Positions 8,634-17,763 are shown, counted from the first letter of the stretch. The stretch is DNA of 64,000 nt from Nitrospirota bacterium (GCA_016219645.1 JACRLR010000061.1:17322-81321); one strand, 5' to 3'. Notes: generated from the sequence alone by a model not told the origin. Translations and numbers: made by a program.

Positions 8634-9634
8634 TGACCATTCCAGCGAAAGCAACCTGCCGTCTCTCAGGGAAGCAAGTCTGTTGCAAGCCTGTGGTTGT
8701 GATCGTGGGTCCGACTGCTGTGGGGAAGAGCCGCATTGCGGTCGAGGTAGCCAAGACTTTCGAGACCGAGGTGCTCACGGCAGATTCCCGTCAAGTCTAT
8801 CGTGGGATGGACATTGGGACGGATAAGCCATTTCCGGAGGAACGCCAGGGGGTTCCCCACCGACTAATCGACCTCGTCGGTCCTGGTGAGCTATTTAATG
8901 CCGGTGCATATCGACGTCATGCAGTGGATGAGATCGAACGCCTGTACAAAGACCGCCGTCTTCCTCTCGTTGTAGGCGGCACAGGGCTCTATGTAAGGAC
9001 CCTCCTGAAGGGCTTGTGTGGCGCGCCACCGTCCGATCCAATTCTGAGGAAGGTTCTGCAGCAGGAGGCGATTGACCAAGGACACGATCGCCTCTATGCT
9101 CGACTTGCAGCGATCGACCCAATGGTCGCGGCGCAATTGCATCCCCGCGACGAATCGAAAGTAATCCGTGCGCTGGAAGTGTACCAGTTATCCGGTCGCC
9201 GGATGTCGGAGTTTCAGCAGGAACATGGATTTACTGAAAGGCCATTTTCAGCCTTGATCATCGGCTTGAACCGGGACCGCGGTGCGCTGTATCGGCGTAT
9301 CGAGAGCCGGATTGACTGGCAACTGGCTCATGGTTTGATAGAAGAAACCAGACAGCTCCTGGCCCAGGGGTATCGGCGTGAGAGTGGGGCCATGAAGGGT
9401 TTGGGGTATCGCCAGGTGGCAGAGCACTTGGCCGGTGAGTATGACGCAGCTGAAATGATTCGTCGGTTCAAAAGGGACACGAGACAATATGCCAAACGAC
9501 AACTGACGTGGTTTCGAAAGGAACCGGGAATTCAATGGTTGACGATTGAGGAGTCGGAATCAGTCCGGCACACGGCGTCGCTGGTGATCGGATCGGTGGG
9601 TCGGTTTCTGAGCACACTTGAGGAGCAGGAATGA
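8624..9634 (+). CDS. miaA: tRNA dimethylallyltransferase MiaA
   Basis: MiaA transfers a dimethylallyl group to N6 of A37 in tRNAs reading UNN codons. The 336-residue protein shows the P-loop GPTAVGKS at about residues 29-36, DSRQVYRGMDIGTDKP and VVGGTGLYVRTLLKGL, the three signature blocks of the family. Length is usual. The annotated ATG gives an N-terminal extension of about 20 residues rich in Cys and Lys, so an internal start is possible. It sits between mutL (10-base overlap) and mtnP (4-base overlap). Confidence 0.95.
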   Translation: MVMMTIPAKATCRLSGKQVCCKPVVVIVGPTAVGKSRIAVEVAKTFETEVLTADSRQVYRGMDIGTDKPFPEERQGVPHRLIDLVGPGELFNAGAYRRHAVDEIERLYKDRRLPLVVGGTGLYVRTLLKGLCGAPPSDPILRKVLQQEAIDQGHDRLYARLAAIDPMVAAQLHPRDESKVIRALEVYQLSGRRMSEFQQEHGFTERPFSALIIGLNRDRGALYRRIESRIDWQLAHGLIEETRQLLAQGYRRESGAMKGLGYRQVAEHLAGEYDAAEMIRRFKRDTRQYAKRQLTWFRKEPGIQWLTIEESESVRHTASLVIGSVGRFLSTLEEQE

Positions 9635-10530
9635 CACGGCAGAAAACCGGAGGACATGCCGACATCGGCATCATCGGCGGCAGTGGGCTGTACGACATCG
9701 AAGGGCTTCGCAAGGTCATGGAACGCCCGGTCAAGACTCCCTTTGGGGCCCCCTCCGATAAGGTTTTGCTCGGCGAGTTAGAAGGGGTTCGTATCGCATT
9801 TCTTTCGCGGCATGGGCGCGGCCATCGGATGAATCCCTCTGAAATCAATTATCGCGCGAATATTTATGCGCTCAAGTCTCTTGGGGTTCGACGGGTGATT
9901 TCTGTGAGCGCGGTTGGGAGTATGAAGGAGTCGATCAAGCCAGGGGATGTGGTGTTGCCGGATCAATTTATCGACCTCACCAAGCGGCGGGTATCGACCT
10001 TCTTCGAAGGAGGGATCGTGGCGCATGTGGCGTTTGGCGATCCGGTCTGCGCCTCGCTTGGTTCCTCATTGTTGGAAGCAGGCCGCATGGTCGGCGCTAC
10101 GGTACATCAGGGCGGTGTCTACCTCTGCATCGAAGGGCCGCAGTTTTCAACCAAAGGGGAGTCCCGCCTCTATCGGCAGTGGGGTGCTAGCGTGATCGGG
10201 ATGACCAATCTTCCCGAGGCGAAGCTTGCGCGAGAGGCGGAGCTCTGTTACTCCACGGTGGCCCTGGCGACCGATTACGATTGTTGGCATGAGACGGAAG
10301 AGGCCGTCACCGTCGAGGCGATTTTGACCACGCTCCGCCAGAATGTCACGCTGGCCAAGCGACTGTTGCGGTCGGTGCTGCCTGCAGTGGCAGCAGTCAA
10401 GGCCTGCAGCTGCCAGCGCGCGTTGCAGGATGCCATCATCACAGCGCCCGATCAGATGCCGGCCGCTCTCAGACGAAAGCTGGCTCTGTTGATGGAACGG
10501 GTTGTTCCAGTGAGGAAAGGGGTTCGTTAA
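9631..10530 (+). CDS. mtnP: S-methyl-5'-thioadenosine phosphorylase
   Basis: This enzyme phosphorolytically cleaves methylthioadenosine to adenine and methylthioribose-1-phosphate in methionine salvage. The 299-residue sequence carries the family blocks IGIIGGSGLYDI at the N-terminus, FLSRHGRGHRMNPSEINYRANI, GDVVLPDQFIDLTKRR and CIEGPQFSTKGES, and GMTNLPEAKLAREAELCY. Asp-rich TDYDCWHE is typical of MTAP-type rather than purine nucleoside phosphorylases. It starts within the end of miaA and is followed 3 bases later by a PfkB-family kinase. Confidence 0.93.
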   Translation: MTRQKTGGHADIGIIGGSGLYDIEGLRKVMERPVKTPFGAPSDKVLLGELEGVRIAFLSRHGRGHRMNPSEINYRANIYALKSLGVRRVISVSAVGSMKESIKPGDVVLPDQFIDLTKRRVSTFFEGGIVAHVAFGDPVCASLGSSLLEAGRMVGATVHQGGVYLCIEGPQFSTKGESRLYRQWGASVIGMTNLPEAKLAREAELCYSTVALATDYDCWHETEEAVTVEAILTTLRQNVTLAKRLLRSVLPAVAAVKACSCQRALQDAIITAPDQMPAALRRKLALLMERVVPVRKGVR

Positions 10531-10533
10531 GTC

Positions 10534-11448
10534 ATGGGAAAGTTGCTCGTCGTCGGGTCAGTCGCATTAGATACGGTGAAGACACCTTTCGGGGAGGTCA
10601 GCGAGGTCCTTGGAGGTTCGGCCACCTATTTTTCAACCGCCGCCAGTTATTTTGCCAGCGTCGATCTTATCGCAGTCGTGGGGGAAGATTTCCCCCCGCA
10701 ACACCTGGCCTTCCTCAAGAGCCGTGGCATCGATGTGACTGGATTGGAACGGAGATCCGGCTCGACCTTTCGATGGAAAGGAGAGTACACGCATCAGTTG
10801 AACGAAGCGCACACGCTCGATACGAAACTCAACGTGTTTGAAACCTTTCGGCCGAAAATCCCCGAGGCCTATCGATCACCGGACGTATTGTTTCTCGGAA
10901 ATATCGACCCGGAGCTGCAATTGGATGTGTTGCAGAAACTTTCACGTCCGCCATTGGTCGCGTGCGATACGATGAACTTTTGGATCAATGGCAAGCGAGA
11001 CGCGTTGTGGCGGGTGTTGGAGCAGGTCGATATTCTGATCATTAATGACGGTGAGGCTCGGGCGCTCGGCGAAGACTCGAATCTGGTGAAAGTGGCGCAA
11101 AAAGTCCTTGCGCGTGGGCCCAAGCACCTCATTATCAAGCGTGGGGAGTATGGGGTATTGATGTTCAATGAGAAGCAGGTATTCGGAGCTCCGGCCTTTC
11201 CGCTGGAAGACGTACGAGATCCGACCGGTGCAGGTGATACCTTCGCCGGAGGCTTTCTGGGCTATTTGACGGCTACAGGCAACCGTTCGGCCGAAGCCTT
11301 CAAACAAGCAATTATCTTCGGGAGCGTCATGGCCTCATTTACTGTAGAAGCCTTTAGTCTTGACCGTTTGAGAATCCTAGATTACAAAGAGATTCAGGAG
11401 CGGTTTCGAGCCTTTAAGCAATTGACCCATTTCGAGGATCTTTCGTGA
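10534..11448 (+). CDS. PfkB-family carbohydrate/nucleoside kinase
   Basis: The 304-residue ribokinase-fold enzyme begins KLLVVGSVALDTVKTPFG with an SEVLGGSATYFS segment, and ends with the PfkB signature DPTGAGDTFAGGFLGYL, where the aspartate is the catalytic base. The sequence does not identify the phosphate acceptor. Its position directly after mtnP suggests a nucleoside or thioribose-derived substrate, as inference only; adenosine kinase is one option. The following gene starts within its last codons. Confidence 0.85.
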   Translation: MGKLLVVGSVALDTVKTPFGEVSEVLGGSATYFSTAASYFASVDLIAVVGEDFPPQHLAFLKSRGIDVTGLERRSGSTFRWKGEYTHQLNEAHTLDTKLNVFETFRPKIPEAYRSPDVLFLGNIDPELQLDVLQKLSRPPLVACDTMNFWINGKRDALWRVLEQVDILIINDGEARALGEDSNLVKVAQKVLARGPKHLIIKRGEYGVLMFNEKQVFGAPAFPLEDVRDPTGAGDTFAGGFLGYLTATGNRSAEAFKQAIIFGSVMASFTVEAFSLDRLRILDYKEIQERFRAFKQLTHFEDLS

Positions 11449-12131
11449 CCCAGATTCGCCTTGCCTGTTTGATTGTTCGACTATTTGCTCGTCCATTGCT
11501 TGCGATGGCTCTGCTGATCAGCTGGTTACCCGGCTGTGCGACCTCGGAAGGTTCGGTACAGAAGTCAAAAGGCTATTACCACGAAGGCCTCGCGAGTCTG
11601 GATAAGGATCAGCAGAAGGCCTTTGTATCGTTCCAGAAGGCTGTGAATCTCGATCCGAACAACAAGGAGGCGCGATACGGGCTCGGTCATATTCTGGCGA
11701 TGCAGGGTAAATTGCCCCAAGCCGAAGAAGAATTTAGGGCGGCGACAAAGCTTGATGAAAGCTACTCGGAAGCCCACACATATCTGGGCCAGATATTGGA
11801 AAAGCAGGGGCGATGGACGGAAGCGATCGCCTCATTCCGTCAAGCACTGACCAATCCCTTGTATGGAACCCCGGACCTGGCCCGGTTCCATCTCGGCCAG
11901 GCGCTGGCCCACGAAGGTGATTACCAGGGGGCGATGGAATCGTTTGAGGATGCCCTAGTGGTCAATCCACCAAACGTTCCACCGGCGTTGTTACAGTTGG
12001 AGCTGGGGCGTGCCTACTACAAGCTGGGATTCGAACGACGCTCACGGGAGGCGCTGACCAAGGTGACGACGCTCGATAAGGGCGGCGAGTATGCCGCAGC
12101 TGCGAAGGAACTGCTGACAAGGATCAAGTAA
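11445..12131 (+). CDS. TPR-repeat outer-membrane lipoprotein
   Basis: The 228-residue lipoprotein (lipobox LPGC, Cys31) carries at least four tetratricopeptide repeats at about residues 40-215, for example AFVSFQKAVNLDPNNKEARY and AEEEFRAATKLDESYSEAHT. It resembles PilF/PilW-type pilotins and other TPR scaffolds, but no type IV pilus genes are nearby, so only a scaffolding role is proposed. The start is GTG 11445, overlapping the kinase stop by 4 bases. It is followed by the RodZ-like gene after 13 bases. Confidence 0.8.
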   Translation: MTQIRLACLIVRLFARPLLAMALLISWLPGCATSEGSVQKSKGYYHEGLASLDKDQQKAFVSFQKAVNLDPNNKEARYGLGHILAMQGKLPQAEEEFRAATKLDESYSEAHTYLGQILEKQGRWTEAIASFRQALTNPLYGTPDLARFHLGQALAHEGDYQGAMESFEDALVVNPPNVPPALLQLELGRAYYKLGFERRSREALTKVTTLDKGGEYAAAAKELLTRIK

Positions 12132-12144
12132 TAGAGAGACACCC

Positions 12145-13074
12145 ATGGAATCGATCGGTGAATTTTTCAGACAGGTGCGGGAGACGAAGGGGCTCACCAT
12201 CGACGAAGTCGCATCCAAGACGCGAATTCGAACTGATTTCGTGAAGGCGTTAGAAGAGGGGAACTTCGCCAAGTTGCCCGACCAAGTGTTTGCGCGAGGC
12301 TTTGTCCGGTCCTATGCCAGGTCCCTTGGGCTTGATGAAGAGGATGCGATCCACCGATTCGCTCAATCGGCAGGCACGTACTACGACAAGCAGGCAGAAC
12401 GAGAACGGTTGAGAGTGCGGCAGGCCGAAGAAGAGCGGAAACGTCAAGTCAATCGGAAGGCCGTTGCGATTGCGATCGGTATCGCGATCCTCACGCTCAT
12501 CTTTCTCTTAAGCCGTGAACAGTCGTCGCTCCTCGTCCGGCGTTCGAGCACAGACTCCGTTCCTTCCGCATCCAAGCGAACCACTCAACCGGCTCCAGAA
12601 TCTCAGGAATCTCCGCCAAGCCAGCTGGCTGAGGAGATCCTCCCGTCCCTCAAGACGAAACCGAACGATCCCCCCGTCTCGTCAGCTGAGGTGAGCGCAG
12701 GAAACCATGTTGAGCCAGCGACCAAGCCCGCAACGGCTTCGGCTGCTCCGGTACTAGCAGCTCCGAGTCCTTCGTCGCCTGGTAGCGACGGACCACTGGG
12801 CGGGATTTCACTCGAGGGGTCGGAAGCAACAGAGGGGCAGTTGGCGCTTGAGCTTGAAGCGACAGAGCTGAGTTGGGTCGTCGTTCAAATCGATGGCGGT
12901 AGCCCTCAAGAGGTCCTGCTCAGACCTGGAGAAAAGGCCACATGGAAAGGCCAGGACCAGTTTACCTTGACGCTTGGTAACGCAGGGGGAGTCAAGGCCG
13001 AGCTCAATGGCGTACCTCAAAAGCCCTTCGGCCCGAGTGGCAAAGTCGCACGCGATATTATTGTCAAGCGCTAA
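12145..13074 (+). CDS. rodZ: RodZ-like helix-turn-helix membrane protein
   Basis: The 309-residue protein has a cytoplasmic Cro/XRE-type helix-turn-helix at about 1-75 (GEFFRQVRETKGLTIDEVAS and LPDQVFARGFVRSYAR), a basic segment, a single membrane helix at about 107-125, a Pro/Ser-rich periplasmic linker, and a C-terminal DUF4115-like domain (ELSWVVVQIDGG, then LLRPGEKATW). This is the RodZ arrangement; RodZ links MreB to the cell-wall elongation machinery. No mre genes are in the window, so the shape role is inferred from the family. Confidence 0.85.
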   Translation: MESIGEFFRQVRETKGLTIDEVASKTRIRTDFVKALEEGNFAKLPDQVFARGFVRSYARSLGLDEEDAIHRFAQSAGTYYDKQAERERLRVRQAEEERKRQVNRKAVAIAIGIAILTLIFLLSREQSSLLVRRSSTDSVPSASKRTTQPAPESQESPPSQLAEEILPSLKTKPNDPPVSSAEVSAGNHVEPATKPATASAAPVLAAPSPSSPGSDGPLGGISLEGSEATEGQLALELEATELSWVVVQIDGGSPQEVLLRPGEKATWKGQDQFTLTLGNAGGVKAELNGVPQKPFGPSGKVARDIIVKR

Positions 13075-13483
13075 TCTTTCGCCAGCACTGTCTCTCCGGT
13101 TGCACCGCGTGAGTTTCCCCGGCCCTCATCTGATGGGGCCTTCCATTCTAACCACACTCACGCATGCCCGAGTTTTGTGGTAGATTGTCGTGATCTTATC
13201 TTCCGCAAGAGTTGCACTGGGAGACGAATGTGAGAGATGGGGCGTAGGAGTAGGGACTGAGGCGCAATGGTGCCACCATTTTTAAGCTGTTCTATATTTT
13301 TGGTGATGGGACGTTCCTAACTAGCCGGAATATTGTATCTCACCCCTTGCGGGTTCTGGCATGAGCTTTGATTGTCATATCTCATCAGGAATGAAAGCCG
13401 TTATGAGAGGAGGGGGATGAGGCCGGGAACGATCGTGGGCCAGTCACGGATGTGTGGGGACATATCGCAACGCGATGGATTGC
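13075..13483. other. intergenic stretch without a recognised gene
   Basis: About 410 bases between the RodZ-like gene and the cytochrome promoter. Short open frames exist but none shows a ribosome-binding site, a recognisable motif or a plausible composition. No clear terminator for the upstream operon was seen. Confidence 0.5.
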
Positions 13484-13513
13484 TTGACAGGAGTGGAAGG
13501 CCGTTGTTATATT
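13484..13513 (+). promoter_or_regulatory. sigma-70-type promoter of the cytochrome c gene
   Basis: TTGACA at 13484-13489 and TATATT at 13508-13513 are separated by 18 bases, close to the sigma-70 consensus. It is the only strong match in the long gap before the cytochrome gene and would give a leader of about 85 bases. Confidence 0.75.
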
Positions 13514-13604
13514 CGCCCGCGTTTTGTGACTTTACTATGGATCTCAGAGCCGTTGCTGAGAGGCTGAGTCATCTGCGGTGGTTAAACACAAAGGAGGAAG
13601 TCTG

Positions 13605-14054
13605 ATGGGGTATTTTTCTAAGTTTTTGGGAATCAGCGCAGTGCTAATGCTGCTATCGGTCTCGGCATACGCAGGCGAAGAGAGGGACCCGCTGAAGGCC
13701 CGCGTTCCAGCGGATCAGATGGCCGATGCGAGGGCCGCCAAGAATCCAGTCGCCTCAAGTCCGGAGACCCTTGCCAAGGGAAAGGCTCTGTACGAGGGCA
13801 AGGGAACCTGTTTCAATTGCCATGGTAAGGAAGGAGATGGCATGGGCGAGGCTGGTAAAATTCTGAATCCGGCCCCACGTAATTTCACGAACTGTAAGTT
13901 CCATAAGAAGCGGAAAGATGGCGAACTCTTCTGGGTGATCAAGAATGGCAGCGCAGGCACAGGCATGGTGCCGTTAATCCCGGCCGCGATCACGGAGGAA
14001 GAGGCCTGGACGATCATCAACTACGAGCGAGCCTTCTGCAAAGATAAAGAGTAG
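13605..14054 (+). CDS. small periplasmic monohaem cytochrome c
   Basis: The 149-residue protein has a signal peptide (about 1-22, ending AYA) and a single class I haem-binding motif CFNCH at about residues 68-72 within GKGTCFNCHGKEGDGMG. A downstream Met in GTGMVPLIP is a candidate axial ligand. It would carry electrons in the periplasm; the partner is not shown by the sequence. ATG 13605 is chosen because AAGGAGG lies just upstream and the signal peptide starts there. The gene stands alone with its own promoter and terminator, consistent with high independent expression. Confidence 0.9.
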   Translation: MGYFSKFLGISAVLMLLSVSAYAGEERDPLKARVPADQMADARAAKNPVASSPETLAKGKALYEGKGTCFNCHGKEGDGMGEAGKILNPAPRNFTNCKFHKKRKDGELFWVIKNGSAGTGMVPLIPAAITEEEAWTIINYERAFCKDKE

Positions 14055-14076
14055 CTTCGCCGTAGCCGTGAGTTTG

Positions 14077-14112
14077 AGAGGGTGGGGGTCGAATCCTCCA
14101 CCCTCTTTTTTT
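14077..14112 (+). terminator. rho-independent terminator after the cytochrome gene
   Basis: A 9-bp perfect stem AGAGGGTGG/CCACCCTCT (14077-14085 with 14098-14106) runs into a T-tract. It lies 22 bases after the cytochrome stop codon and would also separate it from the convergent gene. Confidence 0.9.
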
Positions 14113-14158
14113 GTTTTCTGGCCTTGAATTGGGGTGTTGTAGTCAGCGGCAGTAGCGC

Positions 14159-16051
14159 CTAGCGGCCTTCAGCTCCCTGAATCACAGCAGGCTTGGCCAG
14201 TATCAAGGTAGCAGAAGGATCGGTTGAGCGGAGCGCCGGAATAGTGAATGGACGTTGCTCCTGGTCCAGGTGGGTTTTGGAGGCCCAACGCACTTTCTGG
14301 CTGAGATAGGTCACGGTTTCGCCGAGTGTCACATCACCATCCCGGTTGGTATCGGCTTCGCCGCGCAGCGCCCGCAGCAGATAGTAGGTGAACAGGCCAT
14401 GCCGATGCTGGTTGTCCTCCAACCTCTGTCCGATGTCGCTGGTTCCAATGACATGGATAGTCGAACTCCCTGTAGGGTTCCATTGGGGGAGGGAGGTCTT
14501 GGTCCGGTGATTCGGCTCCACTGGCAACACAAGACCATCGAACAAAAACAGGGTGTGTTTAGCTTGTAAGCGGGACAGCGCTGCTTCCAAGCGTTTGAGC
14601 GGGTACGATCGTGATGTCGTCACAGCGGTTCCATCGTAGGGGATCAGAAACACTTCTCCCGTCGATGAGACCGAAGCCAGGCCGGCAAAATAGACGATCA
14701 CGACCGCGTCCCTGTTCATGTGAGGTGGGAGCCAATCCAACAGGGCTTCGTCAATATCCGAGCGTATGGCTGTCCGGTCCTGCAGCAAACGGACGTTGGA
14801 CAGAGGCAACCCGCCGAGGGACCGAAAATAGTTCGAGACCATCTCGGCGTCCAAGGAAGCGGACTTTCGGGCTTCGGTTTGTTGGTCTCGATACGACCCG
14901 ATTCCAATTGAGAGCAAGTAGGTGTGTGGCTGCCGACCCCCCCCGGTTACAGCAGGGATGGTATCCACGTCCTCGGCTTTGAGACCAGACGGTTGGATCG
15001 ACAGGGGTAGGACTTGACTCGGAGGCTGACCATGGGTTCCTGAATCAGACACTACCACATGAATCTCTGCTTTCTGTTGCAGGACAGACTGCGGCAATGT
15101 CGCCGCAAATTCAACTGAGCGGGATTGACCTGGTTGTAGCCGCCCGACCACGACAGTGGTGGTCGGAAACTGTTCGAGCACCGAGGCGGTACCTTTCAAG
15201 GTCGCAGTGACCCCCTGAAGTTCCTGTTCTCCTCCGTTCATGAGGCCGATGCGCACGAGAAGGCGCTCGCCTCCCTCAAAGACCAAATCGCCGTTCTCGT
15301 CCAACACAACGGCTTTGAACGAGAGTGCCGATCGAGGGCCATCGGCTGGAAAGGTCGTGGTTGTTGAACCTGCCTTCGATGGTGATGCCGCCATTGTGAC
15401 AGGGGCGGTTCCGCCAGTGGCTGCTAACTGGATCCTGGCGGCGCGGATGAATTGCGTTGAGAGAGCGACCCCAGCATCATGCACAAACTCCCCGATATTG
15501 CCGTAATCGCATCGGCGGAGGCTCGGCTCTAGAATCAGTCGTTGCTGGTGTGTGATCGACGCAGTCTGCTGGCCAAGCTCCTTCCCCGCAGCGTCCTTAA
15601 AAGTGAGAAGTATTTCGATGGCGATGTCCGCAGGCACCCGGTCGTAGACAGTATCGGTCCAGAGCTTGAAGTTCGAGCGTTGGAGTGTGAGCACAATTTC
15701 CGTGTCCGGCCGGACCGGCGCGGCAATTCCACCGGCGACGGTCACGGCCGAAAAGTTTTGGGAAGCCGCGTCAATCATGACCGATTCGAGCTCTTCCCCC
15801 ACATGAAGTTCGCGCGGGCTATTGCACCCATTGATGTACTGCATCGTGAGATTCGTGAAGGAGGGATCGAATGTCAGCTTGACGGAGTTGCTCAGGCGAG
15901 GGCCCATGTCAGGCAAGGGGGTTCGCTGAAATATCGAAGTCAGCTTCTCGCACCCCCACAGACCACTCACGGTGATGATGACACACAGGAGGAAGGCACC
16001 ATGCGCCGTGAATCGTTGGGATGAGGCTCTTGTGTGTCGTTCGATGAGCAC
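14159..16051 (-). CDS. caspase-fold (C14-like) lipoprotein lacking the catalytic His and Cys
   Basis: The 630-residue lipoprotein (SGLWGC lipobox near residue 34) has an N-terminal region of unknown fold, a central beta-rich segment at about 230-350 (LSFKAVVLDENGDLVFEGGE), and a C-terminal caspase/metacaspase-like domain at about 375-610. The strands expected to end in the catalytic residues are recognisable, but VIVYFAGLA replaces the usual YFSGHG and LFLFDGLVLP replaces the usual DACxSG, so both His and Cys are gone. A calcium-loop-like DTNRDGDVTLGE and GLFTYYLLRALRG, typical of bacterial caspase-like proteins, are intact. It is probably a binding or scaffold protein rather than a protease. 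Start GTG 16051. Confidence 0.75.
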   Translation of the reverse strand: MLIERHTRASSQRFTAHGAFLLCVIITVSGLWGCEKLTSIFQRTPLPDMGPRLSNSVKLTFDPSFTNLTMQYINGCNSPRELHVGEELESVMIDAASQNFSAVTVAGGIAAPVRPDTEIVLTLQRSNFKLWTDTVYDRVPADIAIEILLTFKDAAGKELGQQTASITHQQRLILEPSLRRCDYGNIGEFVHDAGVALSTQFIRAARIQLAATGGTAPVTMAASPSKAGSTTTTFPADGPRSALSFKAVVLDENGDLVFEGGERLLVRIGLMNGGEQELQGVTATLKGTASVLEQFPTTTVVVGRLQPGQSRSVEFAATLPQSVLQQKAEIHVVVSDSGTHGQPPSQVLPLSIQPSGLKAEDVDTIPAVTGGGRQPHTYLLSIGIGSYRDQQTEARKSASLDAEMVSNYFRSLGGLPLSNVRLLQDRTAIRSDIDEALLDWLPPHMNRDAVVIVYFAGLASVSSTGEVFLIPYDGTAVTTSRSYPLKRLEAALSRLQAKHTLFLFDGLVLPVEPNHRTKTSLPQWNPTGSSTIHVIGTSDIGQRLEDNQHRHGLFTYYLLRALRGEADTNRDGDVTLGETVTYLSQKVRWASKTHLDQEQRPFTIPALRSTDPSATLILAKPAVIQGAEGR

Positions 16052-16090
16052 GGCCTATAGTGGATTGGCGATGGTAGTCGAAGTCTTCAT

Positions 16091-16269
16091 GAACAGGCTG
16101 TTGAGAAAGTCCGCCAGCGGCGTTCCCTGCCTCCGCCGAAGCGCTTCGCGCAGGCAGGTCGCCGCGCTCAGAGGCTCAACGTACTACAGAGAGTACGCGT
16201 CGCCTCGTCGCTTGCTGCGGCCTTGCTGGACGGCCTTTCTGAACGGCCTGCGATGGCTTCTCAACAGGT
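16091..16269. repeat. palindromic dispersed repeat, GTCCGCCAGC family (copy 1)
   Basis: An element of about 180 bases bounded by related inverted arms: CTGTTGAGAAAGTCCGCCAGC on the left and GCTGGACGGCCTTTCTGAAC on the right, with CTTCTCAACAG closing it. The interior holds GCCGAAGCGCTTCGC and CTCAGAGGCTCAACGTAC, which recur in the copies at 29499-29785 (inverted) and 45629-45754. Confidence 0.8.
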
Positions 16270-16602
16270 CTTCGAGTATCCAGACCTTGCGTGCCTGTTC
16301 TGGTCAAGTAGTTTGTCAGTACCCCGTAAATCACGCAGGCTTGGGAAGGCGCCCGCCGTGAATGGTTTGGCCTCTGAACTGCGATCTGGGACCGTACCGA
16401 AATGTGTGACCGAATGCAACTTGTCGCTGAGTAATTCGAGCATGAGAGAGTCTTCAGATTTGAGCATTTCTGAATAGATAGAGGGGTGGGTTAAGCCGAG
16501 GGTCTCGGGCATGGGCAGAAACGAAACGGGAACATGATCAGACGGTGAAGTGACGATGCACAGGCGATCATCTAGGAGAGGGGGCCTGACAGCCTCGTTT
16601 TC
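16270..16602. other. gap with only a doubtful 83-codon minus-strand frame
   Basis: An open frame on the minus strand (16512 down to 16261) runs into the adjacent repeat, has no clear ribosome-binding site and matches nothing I recognise. I see no other gene here. It may be the decayed end of a former gene truncated by the repeat. Confidence 0.3.
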
Positions 16603-17418
16603 TTATCGGGGAGGAAACTCGAGTTGGCCGGCCGCGGAAGGATGAAAGTCCCGCGACTGTGAGGGAACAGCGTAGTAGCCCTTGGTTTTATTCCGTCGAA
16701 TGAGAGCCATTTCGCGTAACATGGCGAGCACATCTCTGGAGACCCGAAATTTCGAGTCAGGCTGGTGGGACCAATTCACAGGAATCTCTGTGATGCGGTA
16801 TCCACGTTGTTGCGCGATACAGAGCAGTTCGAGGTCGAAGCCGTAGCCGTCGATTGAGGATACTTGAAAAAGGTCTGCTGCCACACGTTGACGGAAAAGC
16901 TTGAATCCGCATTGCGTGTCGGTGATTCCCCTGAGGCTGCTCTGCCTCACAACGGAGTTAAATAGGGTGGTCAAAATGGTTCGATACCAGCGGGTGTGGA
17001 CTGTATAACCCGGCAATTGGGAGGCGAGTGCGCGTGATCCGATAGCCACGTCGGCTCCACTCGCTACGGCCTGTTCAAGGTGGGCGAGTTCCTGAATCGG
17101 GGTGGCGCCGTCCGCGTCGGCAAATAGTTGGATCCGTCCAACAGCGGCTTGCATCCCTCGTCGGACAGCCGCGCCTTTACCTCGACGCCTCGGCGCCCTG
17201 AGCAGCTGAATCTCGGGGACTGATGAACCCAGCGTCTCAACAACGGAGGCGGTGGCATCGATACTACCGTCGTCAACCACGAGAACCTCATAGGGCTGTC
17301 CTCGGTCTCGCATGTAAGAGGTGATGCTTCGAAGGTAGGGAAGAATGCGGGCAGCCTCGTTGTAGGCTGGAAGGATGATTGAACAGTCGATGGAGCTTGA
17401 AACCTTCTGGTAGGGCAT
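16603..17418 (-). CDS. GT2 glycosyltransferase, dolichyl-phosphate glucosyltransferase-like
   Basis: The 271-residue GT-A fold enzyme starts with SIILPAYNEAARILPYLRSI and has the nucleotide-sugar motifs VLVVDDGSIDAT and LFADADGATP (the DxD motif). RAPRRRGKGAAVRRGMQAA and DTQCGFKLFRQR are typical of the polyprenyl/dolichyl-phosphate beta-glucosyltransferase (DPG synthase) branch. It probably charges a polyprenyl phosphate with a hexose at the cytoplasmic membrane. No membrane segment is visible, and no other glycan genes adjoin it. Confidence 0.88.
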   Translation of the reverse strand: MPYQKVSSSIDCSIILPAYNEAARILPYLRSITSYMRDRGQPYEVLVVDDGSIDATASVVETLGSSVPEIQLLRAPRRRGKGAAVRRGMQAAVGRIQLFADADGATPIQELAHLEQAVASGADVAIGSRALASQLPGYTVHTRWYRTILTTLFNSVVRQSSLRGITDTQCGFKLFRQRVAADLFQVSSIDGYGFDLELLCIAQQRGYRITEIPVNWSHQPDSKFRVSRDVLAMLREMALIRRNKTKGYYAVPSQSRDFHPSAAGQLEFPPR

Positions 17419-17583
17419 AGGAAACCAGTCCTGTTGTGTTGAACCACGAGGCAGTACCAGACCAGACCCTAAGAGAAATAGAGTAGCGAGTCACAGGCAG
17501 GATTGCAAGGGGAACATCTCTGCTGGACTTGACAGATCTGTCGAGGGAGAGCGATCGTAGAAACCAACATCGGAAAACAACGC

Positions 17584-17760
17584 ATGAGCCTGCGTGGCCG
17601 GAGGTGGAAGATGCGCCATCTGCACCGTTCCGACACCCGGGAGGATATGGAGTTGTCCCTGACGCACGCCCGATCAGCGCGAGGCGAGGTGCTGGCGCTT
17701 CGTGACGGGCGAAAGATCCCCTTGGGCGCTGTTTGGCAGGGTCAGACAGGGAGTAGTTAG
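17584..17760 (+). CDS. possible 58-residue basic protein
   Basis: An open frame from ATG 17584 to TAG 17758-17760 encodes a basic peptide beginning MSLRGRRWKMRHLHRSD and containing EVLALRDGRKIPLGAVWQ. An internal ATG at 17611 could be the true start. It lies alone in the 427-base gap between the glycosyltransferase and degQ. No family recognised and no strong ribosome-binding site; reading the region as noncoding is equally reasonable. Confidence 0.3.
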   Translation: MSLRGRRWKMRHLHRSDTREDMELSLTHARSARGEVLALRDGRKIPLGAVWQGQTGSS

Positions 17761-17763
17761 TCT

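Noticed and set aside
13372..13605. Open frame before the cytochrome gene
   Set aside because: It spans the strong promoter and ribosome-binding site of the cytochrome gene and has no family-like composition.
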